NCBI GenBank assembly: GCA_027625915.1
Contig: JANTQA010000060.1
Coordinates: forward strand, 2,232,001 to 2,296,000
Origin: Anaeramoeba flamelloides
Lineage: Eukaryota > Metamonada > Anaeramoebidae
Direction of reading: 5' to 3'
DNA: 64,000 nucleotides
Shown: positions 11,261 through 24,371 of the stretch, one piece after another
Position numbering within the stretch: the stretch's first letter is position 1
Layout: every line of letters starts with the position of its first letter
Position numbers and translations under genes: made by a program
Notes under the pieces: generated by a model
Seen by the model: only the letters and a program-made list of their open reading frames with translations
Told to the model about the DNA's origin: nothing
Database searches by the model: none

Positions 11261-14200
11261 CTATTTTTTTTTTTGAATCTTTTTGAGTTTATTGTTCCAA
11301 ATTTTCATAAGATCGTCTCGTACTAATTGAGTATTTACCCTTAACCAAAAAACTTGATTTTTTTTTATTATTTTTAGAATTCTAGGTTTTTGATCTGAAA
11401 TTAAAATATCTATTTCATCGTATGGCAAAAAAAAATCCAATTTCACATCATTCCGTATAGTTTCATTAGTATTATCATTACCATTGCCATTACCATTTTC
11501 ATTGCCATTATCATTATCATTATCATTATCATTATCATTATCATTATCATTATCACTGTTCAAATTCACAAATATTAAATTAAAACCGTCTCTTTCAATT
11601 TTGATAAAATAGGAAATAATGTTTTTCTCAATGCTCTGGATTAAAAAAATAGGAACCTTATTTGCGTGCAAATTTCTTGTTAGAATAAATTTTTTTTTAA
11701 ATAATTTAGAATCTTTTTCGGTATTAAATAATAAAAAATATTTTTTTTTGTTTGTTTGTAAAATCATTTTTATTATTTTTTTATTTGTGGGATTCAAATA
11801 AGCCACCGAAGAAAAAATTATTTTTTTAATTAATTTTTTTTTTTCCATTTTAATTATGATTTTATTTTTAGCTTTATTTAAAGTTATTTTACCTTCATCA
11901 ATTTTAAGATGGTTTTTATTTAAATAGTCAATTTTGAATGAGTATATGAATTTTTTTTTTTTTTTTTTTTTTTTATTTTTATTATTTGTATTATTGTTAC
12001 TTTTATTTTTCTCCTTATCGTTATCACTGGTATCATTAAGTTTTTCATTTTTATCATTTTTGATTAATGAATGGGATTGTTTGTAAAGATGATTTATGTT
12101 GCTTGGCTGTGATTTGTTCTTATTATGCTTGGAAGTATTCAATCTTTTTATATTAAATACTCTATTTTCCGAGCGTGAAGTGTGTAGTTTTGGTTTTAGT
12201 TTTGGCTTTGGTTTTAATTTAGGCTTTGGTAGTTTTGGCAATTGCTTAGATTTTAATTGAATTTTAAATTTTGTTTTGAAAATTTTTAGAATTGAAACAA
12301 AATCCGAAAATTCATATGAATTGGTTACACTGCAAAGAATTGTAAGATTGTTGTGAATAATTTTGATTAAATTCCCAATTTTTTTATTAATGAAAAATTG
12401 AAAAATTGAATTAATGATTAGAAATTTATTATTTTTATTATTAATTATTTTGAAATTTTTTTCCTTGTTATTAAATCTAAATAACCCCTTGGTGTAAAAT
12501 TTCCCATTTTTATTATATAAATTGATTTCGTATTCTTCTTTAGGTAAAGTAGACAATTTAATTGGTATTGATAAATTTATTTTCCCATCATCATTATCAT
12601 TTTTATTATCCATCTCTTTCTTAATCTCGTTTCCATCATCATTTATAATATCGATAATCTTTTCGTTATCATTGTTATTATTATTATTTTTATTATTTTC
12701 ATCACCATTATTATTATTATTATTATTATCATTTTCATCACTATTATCATTATTATTATTACCAGTCTCATCATTATTACTGCTATTAGTGTTGTCGTTT
12801 TTGTTACTGTGGTTGCTATTTATATTATTTATTTCTTCATTTTTTTTTTTTGGTTGCTTTTTATTATTTTGATCAAAGTTAATTGTAATTTCGGAATGAG
12901 AGTTGGATCGTCTCGATTTATTGATTTGGCTCTGATGGAAAATTTGATAATATTGAAGGAAGAACATATTTTGGTGTTCGTCGTTATTAAAATATAAATA
13001 TAGTATTTCGTTCACATTTAAAAAATTAAATTGAATAACCTTTTCAATTTTTTCATTAATAAAAATTTTAATTTTTTTGATTGAAGTTCTTAAAATTGTT
13101 CCGTCCGATATCGCTATTAGCAGATCGCGATTCACTAAGGAAATTATTGCCGGTATGAAGTTTTGTTTTTCAAAGGAATCTGATTTTGCAAAGCATTTGA
13201 AAGTTGTGTTATTATCAACCCAATTAATCAAATCGTAATAAATATTTTCAATGGATTCTTCTAATGCTAATTCATATCTTGAATTATAGGAATTTGAATA
13301 AAAATGTGAAAACCAAAATTTTAAAGAATTCTCTGCTATTGATAAAAACTTTTGAAAAATTGTTCGATCGTTAAATGAAATTAAATATTTTTGATTGCTG
13401 CCTGGAATTAATTCAATCTTATCTGGATTTTGCCGACTTGGTCTTATTGATATTTCAAATGGTGTTCTATATTTTTTTATTTGTTGATCATTCCCATTAT
13501 TTAATAGCAATTCAATTCCGTCAATTAGAATTATTATTTGCCCATTTGCAGAGATTAATTTATTAGGGTTTTCAATATCATAAAATTTCACTTGGAAAAT
13601 TTTTTTTTGATTATTGGTTAATTCATCATCGTTATCATTATTTCTTTTCATGTCTTTCTTATTTTGTTTATTTTGGACAATATTTATTAAATTTGATTTC
13701 AAATTCATAAAATTATTTTGATTTATTTGGAAATGTTTTAAAAAAATGTTCAAAATATTTATTGTATCAAATTCAATCAATAAACAATTGTCATGGAAAA
13801 TTTGGATATATATTTGTTTATTGTTTATATCCTCTTCTTTATAAAGCAGATGGTTGCTTGAATATTCAATCGAAAAATTTTCTTTCTTATTTGTTATTAT
13901 TGTGAAATGATCAGTATATAATTTAATTTTTGAATTTATAATAATTTTGGAATGTTTCTTATTATTTTTCTTTTTATTGTTATTTTGATTTTTATTTTGA
14001 TTTTTATTATTATTATTTTTATTTTTATTATTATTTTTTTTTATTAGTATTTTTTTTTTTATTATTTTTTTGAAAAATTATTAATTTACATTCTTGTTCA
14101 TAAGTTAATTTCAATTCTTCAGACAAAAAAGTTTTTCTTTTATTTCTAAAGTCAAATAAAAAATGTTTTTTTTTCATTTTTATTTTTAAATCCAATAAAT

Positions 14201-17200
14201 ATTGAATTTTTTTCATCAATATTAAATTTAGCTATCAAGCTTTTGGAATTTTGAAAAAATAATTTTGAAAACAAATTATAATTTCTTTTGATTTTCACTT
14301 TTTTGTATTTTAAAAAAAAATATTTTGAATATAATTTGATTTTTCCAAAAGAAATTCGATCACCAAATGAAGAAAAAATAATAATTAGATATTTTTTTCG
14401 ATCTTTTTCAAATTTGGTGTCTTTTTTTTTGTTTTCATGATATTGGAATTTACTTTTCGTTATAAAATTATATTGCTGTGAAACAAAATTTAAGATTGTA
14501 AATAAATTTTGGTTTTTATTAACATTTTCATTTTCTTCCCCCCTTTCCGTTTCATTTTTGCTATTATTATCATTGTTTGTACTGTTCTTAATTTCTAATT
14601 GGTTTTCTTTATCCTTTTTAAATTTATTATTTAAACTTGTAAATTGTATTCTAATTTTATTCAATAAATCTTCTTCTTCTTCTTCTTCTTCTTTCTCTTC
14701 ATTTATATCTTTATCTTTTTTGTTATTATTGTTTATGACATCTTCCTTATTGCCACGATTAAAATTGTTGTTATTTTGAATTGAATATAGATAAAATTTG
14801 GTTAAATTTGAAAAAATATTACAAATCAAATCACAATAAAACCCATTGATAGATTGGAAAATAATACCTTGTGTTTCATCAATACTTAACATAAAAATGT
14901 TTGAAATTAATGGGTGGGAAATCATCCATTGTCTATTTTGGTATTTGGATTTAAAAATTAATTGGTTATTTAAAAAAATTTCAAAATATTCTTTGTTTAA
15001 GATAATTTTTGCTGGCTTAAATAGAATCGATTGATTATTTTTATTATCACTAATTAAAATTTTTAAATTAAATCTCATTTTTTTTTTTTCAGATATATAA
15101 TTATAAATTTTTTTTTTGAATTGATTTTGAATTAATAAATTCTTTTTAGAGCTTTTTTTATTTATCAAAGGATGGAATATATGAAAATGGTTTAATGGCT
15201 GTTGTTGAATAATAATTGGATCGCCTGTAAAGGCAAAATTTGAAATGCCAACTTTTTTAAAAATTAATCTTTTGTCCCAAAAAATGCTAGTGGGTACTTG
15301 TTCTAAATTATACCAGCTTGTTATGTATTCATAAATCGGGTTGTCGCGATTTGCCTTTTCCCAATATATTTCATTGAACCGGTGGATGCATTTATAAATC
15401 AAATTCGATTGGTTGTGATCTTCTAATTCCACTTTTATTTGGATTGCCTTTAAAGGCCTTTCGAATTTTAAGATAATGTTTTTTTGTTTCTTAAAAATAT
15501 TAATAATTTCGTTTCCCCAATAAAAAATTAATGATTCATTTTTTTTTTCTTCTTCAAGATAATTTTCATAATTGTTATCATTATTTAACATTGGTTTGAT
15601 TTTAATTCCAAAATTAGTTATTTTTAATTGGCACTGTAAAGTCTGATCATTTTTATTAAGATCTGGCAGTAATTTTTCCAATCCTTTATTTATTAATAAT
15701 AAACAATGGAATTTTGCTTCATGCTGAATCAAATATCGTTGAATTAAAGCTTCCTGTTCATTTGAAGAGCTTAAAATGGTTCCAAATTGGATTTTGTGTA
15801 TTAAATTGGGTGCTGAAAAATATTTGAACATTTTAAAAGTTTTCATAAACAAGGAGACTGTTAATTCATCTGGAAAATATAATAAATAAATTTTATTTTG
15901 CTTCTTCTTCTTCTTCTTGTGGTTCGATACAGAATTACTGTTTTGTTTTTGAATATTAGTCTTGAATGGAGTTGGTGGTGGCTTTCTTTTGTGTGTCTGT
16001 GATTCTTTATTTTGTTCATTTTTCTTTGTTAATTCTTGTGATCTTTTGTTTTGTTCCTCTTCATTTTTGTCATTGAAACCTTCCTTGATCTTGATGTCTC
16101 CATTAAGGTTTGCCGTATTTAATTCTAATTTAACAAGAAGTTTGTTATACTCTAAAAACGAAAAATTGCTATTTTCATACAAAAACAGTTTTTCAAATTG
16201 ATTCACTACTCTCATTTGGATGCAACCAAAATTTAAGAGAATTGTTGATTGGTGAGAATTGCCCTCTGAATCAAGAAACAATAAATTAAATTCAGAGTTA
16301 CCGGTTGAATAATAGTGGATAACTTGTTTTTCCTGTTCACTGATTAAAGAATTTGACAGGGTCGTTGTTTCTAAACTTGTTGGTTGTAAAAGGTTGTTTT
16401 CCAAATTTGTTTCCAATTCTTTGTTTTGTTTTTGTTCTTGTTCTTGTTCTTTTCGGTTCGTTATTTTGTTTTTGTTTTTGTTTTTGTTTTTGTTTTGGAA
16501 ATTATTGTTGTTATTATTTCCATCGTTGTTGTTGGTAAGTGTGTTGTTGTTGGGTTCTTTATTATTATGAGAATTGATGTCCAATTGGTTTTGGAGATCT
16601 TTCCAAAATTTTAAATATTTGTCATCGAAGGGGAAATCGGATCCTTTGTTCTTGTTTTGAGATCCATTTTGAAATTCGTTCAATTGCTTTTCGTTTGTGT
16701 TCCAATTTAGTGGTACCGAATATTTCTGTGAATTAGCCAACCTTTGGTAGGGATTCGATTCAACAATTAATTGAAATTCCTCAAGATCAGTTAAGAAGAT
16801 TTTTATTAATTTTTCGATCACTGTAGAGATCTTATCAATTCGAGAAAAAGATATGTCCGTTTTCGATTGGAAGAATAATTCTTGTTTAATTCCAAGTTTA
16901 TTACAAGCAATTAAAAATTGTTTCAAATTATTATCAGGCTTATTTCTTTGAGAAAATTTTTTTTTTTTTGGAGGAAGAATATTGGACAAATAAATTTATT
17001 TGGGAAAGCATAAAATGCTGTGAATAAAATACTGTAATTAACGGATTTAAAATCAAAAAAGAAAAAGAACAAACACTTCAATTTTCGGGATCATCAAAGG
17101 AAAGAGTTTATTTATCGAGTGGCACAAGAGAAAAGAGATTTCAGCAGAATTTTGTGGTATTGAGTTTTCATCAAGAACACTAAATAACCAATTTTGAACA

Positions 17201-17211
17201 ATTTCAGACAT
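11261..17211 (-). CDS. Giant protein: N-terminal calponin homology domain plus about ten PH-like repeats
   Basis: Exon 1 (17075-17211) encodes MSEIVQNWLF through LLCHSINKLFPLMIPKIE, the first half of a CH domain. A 129 bp intron (GTTTGT donor, AAAG acceptor) joins it in phase to exon 2 (11261-16945), which starts with the CH second half, NNLKQFLIACNKLGI. CH domains bind actin or act as scaffolds. The rest is a series of modules of about 90-150 residues, each a run of alternating beta strands closing with a helix, as in PH-like folds. I place them at about residues 260-424, 456-576, 669-766, 896-980, 990-1115, 1160-1255, 1295-1382, 1510-1600, 1720-1810 and 1830-1935, separated by Asn/Lys/Glu-rich linkers. 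Exon 2 changes frame twice, at A9 runs near 14175 and 14035. If each run is one base too long, the product is 1,939 residues. The stop is TAG. The CH call is firm; the PH-like assignment rests on pattern only. Confidence 0.8.
11506..11554. repeat. ATTATC hexamer repeat inside the CH/PH coding region
   Basis: A tandem ATTATC repeat on the plus strand encodes an Asp-Asn run (DNDNDN) in the last PH-like module of the minus-strand protein. The variable length of such a tract would insert or remove dipeptides without breaking the frame. Confidence 0.85.
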
Positions 17212-20200
17212 GGTTATCTTGTGGTTTGATTTGGATTGGTTTTTTCTTTATTTATGAAAAAAATGAAAACAATTAAAAAATAATAAATATTTTTGGAATT
17301 TGACATTACAAACCTATTGGGTCTAAAACTCTCTATTATGAAAGTATGAAAACATATTAAAACACATCAAAAAATATCTTGCAATTTTTTGAGAGGAAAA
17401 AAAATTTTTTCAAAGCTTGAAAAAAATTTAATTTTAATCTTTTTTGTTTTTTGTTAAATAGTTTTATGTTTGTGACGAAAAGAATTCCAAAAAACACAGT
17501 TTCTTATTTTTTTTATTAATCATAACCATACTAAATTTACAAGGATACAGATCAAAGTTTATTTTGGTTTTTATATGATTATTTTATAATACTAAAAAAA
17601 AATGAAAATCAAAAATTTGGATACAAAAAGTCTTTTAATGTAAAAAAGAATTATTGGTTCTTTGTCAAGATCTGGCAATTAGTAAAACTTATTAACATGA
17701 AAGAATTTAGAGTGTGGTTGTGTTAAGAAATTATAAAAGAGTACAATACTCTTATTCAAAATTTAAATGGAGATATCTTTTTATTTAGTTCGTAATTAAC
17801 AATTCTTAGAAAGCTGTCATTTCAGATTTTTGTTTCACACAATTTTACCACCAAAATATTTAAGAAAACAATAGATAGAGATACCAAATTTCAGTCTATT
17901 TCTTTGAAATTTATTCGTAAAGAAAAAGATGAAAATGAAGTGAAAATTTTGTAACATTTATAAATCCAATACCAGCAAAAGAAAAAAATTGATAATACCA
18001 GTGAGTAATAGGTTTTTTGTCCCCTTTAGAACACTTCACGATTCCATTTCTTTCTTATTCGTAACAATCTTTTTTTAATTTACATGAATTTGTTCCTTTC
18101 AAAAAAATATTGATATTTGAAAAATACAATAGGATATAATTGTTTATGATTTTCTTTTTTTACAATCCTGAAATATTGGTTTTATTGAAAAGAATTGATT
18201 TAACCTACAAATAATATTGTTATTTCTAAATTAATTCTCATCAAGCAAACTAATTTTTTTGTTTTTTAAATACCGAAAATTGACAGATAACAGGATCAGA
18301 TTTTTCAAGCAATTTACCAAAATAAAAGAATAAAAAAATCAAAATTAATTATGCAATAAATCAACACACACAGTTCTAAAAGCAAAAATAGAGGTCTAAC
18401 CGATTTATATAATTGAATACTTTGAATTTTGACATTAATCCCTAAAAATCATTTTTTTGGAAAGCTTTAACGAAATCGAATATAATTTATTTTTCAACAA
18501 AAAACAATCTCGGAAAACCTTTTCATATGTGGTGTTATGTTCAGAACAGTTGTATTATTTTTTTTTTTGAATTAATGACAGTTTTACCTAAATAATTTTT
18601 TTTTTTCGTCATTTTTGAATAATCATTTTTTTCAATTAAAAGATGAAAATTTTTAGTACACATATCCAAAATATTTATAATTTATAAGTTGAAAAAAACC
18701 AAAGAACTTTACAACATGGTTTTGAGATAATATTTTTAGGCAATAAATTAAACTTCCTACGTTAACTCTAAGATACATTTTTTACTCTACTAATTTGATT
18801 GTAGCTGTAATAATTGCTATTCATTTTGAAACTTGAAATAAAAATTTTCATATAATAATTGGAAAATAACAGTACCATTTTTTTAATGTTCTTGTAATTA
18901 CAAAAGATATTCTTGAGGGATTTGCACTCTAAAAGAATTCTTGACATATATTATAAATATTGAGAATTGGTATCCTCAGACATTGAAAATTTGGATTAAA
19001 AATAACAAATTAAAACAAAAACTAAAAAAATGATATTATTTTCAAAGACCGATAAATTCATATAAATGTTTGAAAATTCTTAGTTCATTTTTTAAATTGA
19101 AAATTTTCTTACTTAATTTGTGTTGATAAAATAATTTTATAGGTTTAATGGTTCAAGAAACATTATAAAATTCTTTGATCTTCAAAATATTCTTCATAAC
19201 AAACTTTTTGAGTTTGGGTTAAAAGATTAACACAATATGAGATTGAAGTATAAATTTTTTTCAATTTTTTCTAGATTTTATCATTATTATACTGACTTCA
19301 AAGCTATTAATAAGATTTTTTTTTGCAAAAAATTATATTTTTCATTTTTTATTTTATTTTCTCTTAAAGGTTACTTACCAAGCTCCTAAAAATATACCAA
19401 ACTAACTAATTGTTCAATTAATTTTTTTATTTAATCCAATTATTTGTAATTAGATACCAATAACCCAGCAAAATTTAATAAATTTACCCTACATATTAAT
19501 CACACTTTTAATTACCACTTTATAATTTATGAATATTTGCAAGAGACCAAATAACAAAAAAAGAAAAGAACTACATTATTTTTAGAAATAAATGATTTTA
19601 ATCTTTTGGTAATGGATCATATTCATATGTACCACAAGGAAGGGGCAATAAGATATAAAACATATTCAAAATGATTTTTTAATACCACCCCCCCACTACC
19701 CAAGATAAAGACTGTTTTAATAGTTTCTCCGAACAAAAACTAAAATTATTGATTTTATTATTTTCAAAATTTCAACAAAAATAAGCCACGTGAATATATA
19801 TGTTCTAAAACGTTTATAACCTAAATGCGAGAAATTGAATAAATATATCCATATAAAAAAATGTTAGAACCAAAAGTAAAAAAAAAAAAAAAAACTTGAT
19901 CAATTTCAATACACAATTGAATTTAGATTAACACTTTAAAGTAAAAATTTAATTTGTAATTTTTCATAATTCCAAAAAAAAAAAAAATCTATTGTTATCC
20001 TGATACTAAAATAAAAACTTGTCAAAACTACTTAACCCTTTATTATTTATTTTAAAGATACTTCATTTCAAATTAACAATAAATAATTGCTTTTAACATT
20101 TTATTTTCAATATAAATCAAAAAAATAATGTATTTATAGGTTGTGTTTTTATATATTGGTATTTATCTTTAAAAATTCAAAAATTTAACAAAAAAAAATC

Positions 20201-20250
20201 AAAATAAAAAAAAAAAAAGCAAAACATAAAAAATGACTCCTCTATACATG
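17212..20250. other. Intergenic region between divergent genes, first part
   Basis: About 3 kb of A+T-rich DNA. It presumably includes the promoter of the minus-strand CH/PH gene just above 17211. I see no protein-like frame and no clear repeat apart from homopolymers and a C8 tract at about 19686. Confidence 0.45.
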
Positions 20251-20447
20251 CAGTCAGTTTCACTTTTAATACACAAAATTTCTACAAAATTTAAGGAACA
20301 AAAAAAATCTCAAATTAAGGCACAAAATTCAAATTCTAGTAAAATAATTTGTGAAAATTAAAAGTCCAAAAAATGTGCTTTAATTTGAGATTTTTTTTGA
20401 GCCTTAAATTTAGTAGAAAATTTGTGTCTTAAAAGTGAAATTGACTG
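20251..20447. mobile_element. Near-perfect foldback element with CAGTCA ends
   Basis: Two arms of about 78 bp are inverted copies of each other: the left starts CAGTCAGTTTCACTTTTAA and the right ends TTAAAAGTGAAATTGACTG. About 40 bp separates them. A TA follows the right end and a TG precedes the left end, compatible with a decayed TA target site. CAGT termini plus TA flanks are typical of Tc1/mariner-derived MITEs; that assignment is inference. The whole unit could fold into one long hairpin if transcribed. Confidence 0.82.
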
Positions 20448-21244
20448 TATTTATAAGTGATTAATTCCACTTTTTTATTAATTATCCCCTTTTAAGAATA
20501 TTTCTCAAATTTAAACCATTTTAAACCATAACCGTATGCTTTTATTATTTTTTACATTATTGATGAATTCTAAAACAAAAATTAAATACAAACTGTGAAG
20601 TTTAATAAATCAATTCCAACTAAATAATTTTTTTACTATCTGTAAACCTAAAAATAAACATCTAAATTTGCCTCATAATTTTATTAAATAGGAAATTTCC
20701 TTAATATCTTTATGATTCATTTATAATCAATAATAGGTTTAAAACATCAAAATAAATATTGTAGATTTATATAACATCTGATATGAAAATTCTTTCACCT
20801 TTATTAATGTTCCCTTAAGTTATAATTATTAGGCATCCCTTTTGATATGGTATATACCTACATAACCACATAGATTTTCAATTTTACCCACACACAAAAA
20901 AATACAAATACAGAAAATATTTTTATCTTTTTCAAGTACCCTGATGGAATAGATATTTTTTGTTGGAATAAAAAATATTGAATACTGTTTAATGTTCTTT
21001 TTTTTGAATACAGTGGTATTTTTGGGTAAATACAAATCTAAAATTTCCATTTTAAAATCTACAGATAATGTACCCGGAATATATATATATATATATATGA
21101 CAAGTTTATTTTATTGGTTGGATTGATATATCTATAATTTACACATTTTTAATAAAAATGTTAAAAATAATTCAAAATTTGTATCTATAAAGTTAATTAA
21201 TTTGTCAATAGAGAATTTTATTAAAATAATTTTTTTATTTAAAT
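20448..21244. other. Intergenic region
   Basis: Non-coding A+T-rich sequence with a (TA)n tract at about 21080-21099. No gene seen. Confidence 0.4.
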
Positions 21245-21931
21245 ATAAACTCTTTTTTAAAAAATGTTGTCACACCTCTCAAATAATCAATACTATTGAA
21301 TTTGATTGTTAATAAGATAATTACTTATTGTTAATTTTCCTTTTAATTTTTCATTTTTTCATTTTTTTTTTTTTTTAATTTATGGATATTGAACAGTTGG
21401 AAAATGAAAAAACAAGATAAGAAGAAAACAATTTAGAAAAATCTACCAGTTTAAAAATGGAAACAGTCCAAGTTTGATTTCCAATGGCCCATATATCAGA
21501 ATTAAGAAATTCAATATTGAATTGATGCCTAGAACAAAGAAAAATAAAATAAAGAAAAAATTCACTCCATAAAAATTTCGAGATGGATTAGGGATTTATA
21601 TTGGAAATGAGATTTTAAAGAACAAAATTTTAACATGTAAAGAATTTTTCCCCTATTCACCATATTTATCGCTTTCTATTGATTCTTTAATTTTTTTCTT
21701 TACAATTTACCAAGCGTGATTTCTCATTTTTAATAAAAGGAGTACATCAATTTTTAAAATATTTTATTTTACTTTTTATTGTTTTGTTACAATGAGTTTT
21801 GTAGATTCTTTTGAGTATTTTTTATGCTTACAAGTTTTTCTTATATTTTATAATGACACCACAATTAATTTGATTCACTTATGAATAATTCTTGAAAATT
21901 TCTGTACACTTTTATTTGAAAAGGAGTTTAA
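21245..21931. mobile_element. DNA element, family 2 copy 2, inverted relative to copy 1
   Basis: This copy begins with AAACTCTTTTTTAAAA at 21247 and ends with TTTGAAAAGGAGTTT at 21929. Most of its length aligns to the reverse complement of 9796-10508, including ATTTGATTGTTAATAAGATA near 21299 and TATTGAACAGTTGGAAAAT near 21387. The two copies have drifted by point changes and small gaps. Confidence 0.82.
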
Positions 21932-24371
21932 AATAAATTTTATATTACGAAATTTATGATCCAGAACTTAAAAATTATTTTTAAAATAATTGAAGTTGAA
22001 TTGATTATTTGAAAATTTTTTATTATAAAAAAAAAATTTATATAGAAAAAAGATCAAATCAATAATAAATTAAACACTTCAAATGTATATTTGAATAGTT
22101 TTTAATAAAAAGTTTCTGGTTATTTTTCTAAAAGAAAAAAATTCAAAAATATTTTTAATTTTATTGTTTGAAATTAACTAATAATTTACAATTATTTTGA
22201 TTAATTGTCAAAATAAAATTTCAAAAATATGTGAAAAATAGAAGAACCCAACCAATCCCATTTATACTTGAATACATTTTATAAAAAAATTAAAAGAATA
22301 TAAAAAAAAACCAAAAAAAATATTATAAAGATCGATTTTATTAATATAAAAATAATAAATAAATAAAAATATTGTTGTAATAATAATAACATAATAATAA
22401 AATTGATTAGGATTATTATTACTGTTATCTATGAAGTTAATATTCTTTCCTTAATATAATATACACTTTTTAATTAAGTTTTGTTTTTGATTTTTAAGGA
22501 GCTATTTGAATTGCAATTATCAAAGCTTTTTTTTTTTTATTATTGTTGTCACCCCACAAGTTTTTTTAGTTTTGTGGTTGCTAATACTGGGTTTTATATC
22601 AAAACATTCTACTACACTCAATATTGGATCGAATAAAATTATATGGCGCTTAATTTTGGACTGATTGAGTGGGTTTTGGAATAACCGTATTTTTGTAGAT
22701 TCTATTAGTTGTTTTTACTAGTTATCCACTACTTATATTTAAATTCTTCTTTTTGTTCAGTATGTTGTTTTTACGGTGGTTAGTATTGAGAATGTTTTGA
22801 GATAAATTAAATGTTCCAGATTGAGAAATTCGAAATAATTGAGGTATTGCTGATAACATGATCTTATATGGCTTTTTACTTTTTTTTTTCATTTCCAAGT
22901 TGATCTGGTTTTTTTAGTCAATATTTGTGTGAGATTATTGATTCCTGTCTTTTTTTAGTTTTTTTTTTCAGGTTTTTTTATATTTTACTTTATTTAAGAA
23001 TTGTGTTACTATTAAATAGGGAAAAAAACAAAAATAAAAAAAAGAATTTTTTTCAAGTAGAATTTTCAAAATTGGAACTTTGTTCATTAGAAAATTTTAG
23101 ATTTAGTACTTTCGTTATGAACCTAAAACACTGTGATATGCCCCTGGTCACAATTTTTTAAAAAAATCTGAATCCCTGTTCACAAAGAATAATTTTTGAA
23201 AAGAAAAAAAAAACCTGGATTTATGCAATATTTGCTTCAACTTATTCAGATTTATGAACTATCAAGTAAATACTAAGTCTTTTCCCGCTACACCTTTCTT
23301 TATTACTAAATTTTGAAAAAAAAAAAACAACTATAAAAATTTAAAAATTCCAAATCAAAAAAACACAACAACAATAGGTGTAATATAAAACCCATGGCCA
23401 TTGCAATTTTTTTTTATTCTTCCAATCAATAGACCTTTCAATCCTAAATTCTACTGAATAAAAAAAAAAAAAAGAAAGAACAAAATATTTATTTAAAAAA
23501 ATATGAAAATACATACTAGGCTGAGAACTTAAAAGCAAAGAACCAAATATCAAGCAGTCATATTGAGAACAACTAAATCATTTTTCATCTTTCATGAACC
23601 ATAAACCTTAAAAAGTTGTGACAAAAAATTTATTTACTTGTGAGTTAATAAAATAGCTTTTATCATTTTTTTTAAATGTTTTGTAAATACCATTTAAATC
23701 TTTGTGTAAAGTAAACAATCCATCAAAGATTTAAATGAAAAAAAGAATCAGTCAATTGAAAAAATCACCCAAAAAAGAAAATTGCCTTGACAAAGTTCCT
23801 TCTTCTGAAAAACTAAAAATCTTGCATTGTTCCGTAAAGCAAATGTTTGACAAATTAATCATACAAAATGATATAATCCAAAAGTTTGATATTCATAAAA
23901 AGTTTTTGATATAATCTTGATTCATTTAAAAGACTCGAAAAGATATCAAACTAAAATTAAACATCTTGAAGTAACTTTCTTGTTGGTTTGGCCTTTTCCC
24001 AAAAATTAATGAACTTGTGAAATAAATACTAATTTTCCACAAAATCCTAAAATACAAAATAATTCCATGAAAAAAATAATTTACAGATTTTATATTGTCC
24101 ATCAATAATACCAAAATTATTTTCATTTTTTTCATTTTTTTTTTTTTTTCCTTGTATTTAATTTGTTTGTTATTTTTCAGAAATTTTTCTTTAAAACCTC
24201 GCCCAATAGAAACTTAATAAACACCAATTATTTTTTTTTTTTGATTTGTTTAATTTGCTTATTTAACATTCTCACAATTACATAGCACCAATTAGATCAC
24301 AAAAATTTTCAAGCAAATTATTTCAATATTTTTTTTAATCCAAACATTTCTTTATCTTGACAATTTACAAA
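21932..24371. other. Upstream region of the histone deacetylase gene
   Basis: About 2.4 kb with no convincing coding frame. Short open frames here (for example 22925-23161) have no recognisable content. The promoter of the deacetylase should lie in the last few hundred bases, but I see no specific site. Confidence 0.4.

Noticed and set aside
12522-12872. 116-codon Leu/Ser-rich plus-strand open frame
   Set aside because: It is antisense to the Asn/Asp-rich part of the CH/PH gene.
16946-17074. In-frame TAA between the two halves of the CH domain, suggesting TAA might be read as glutamine
   Set aside because: A GTTTGT-to-AAAG intron of 129 bases joins the two halves in phase, and every other gene but one ends in TAA, so code reassignment is unnecessary.
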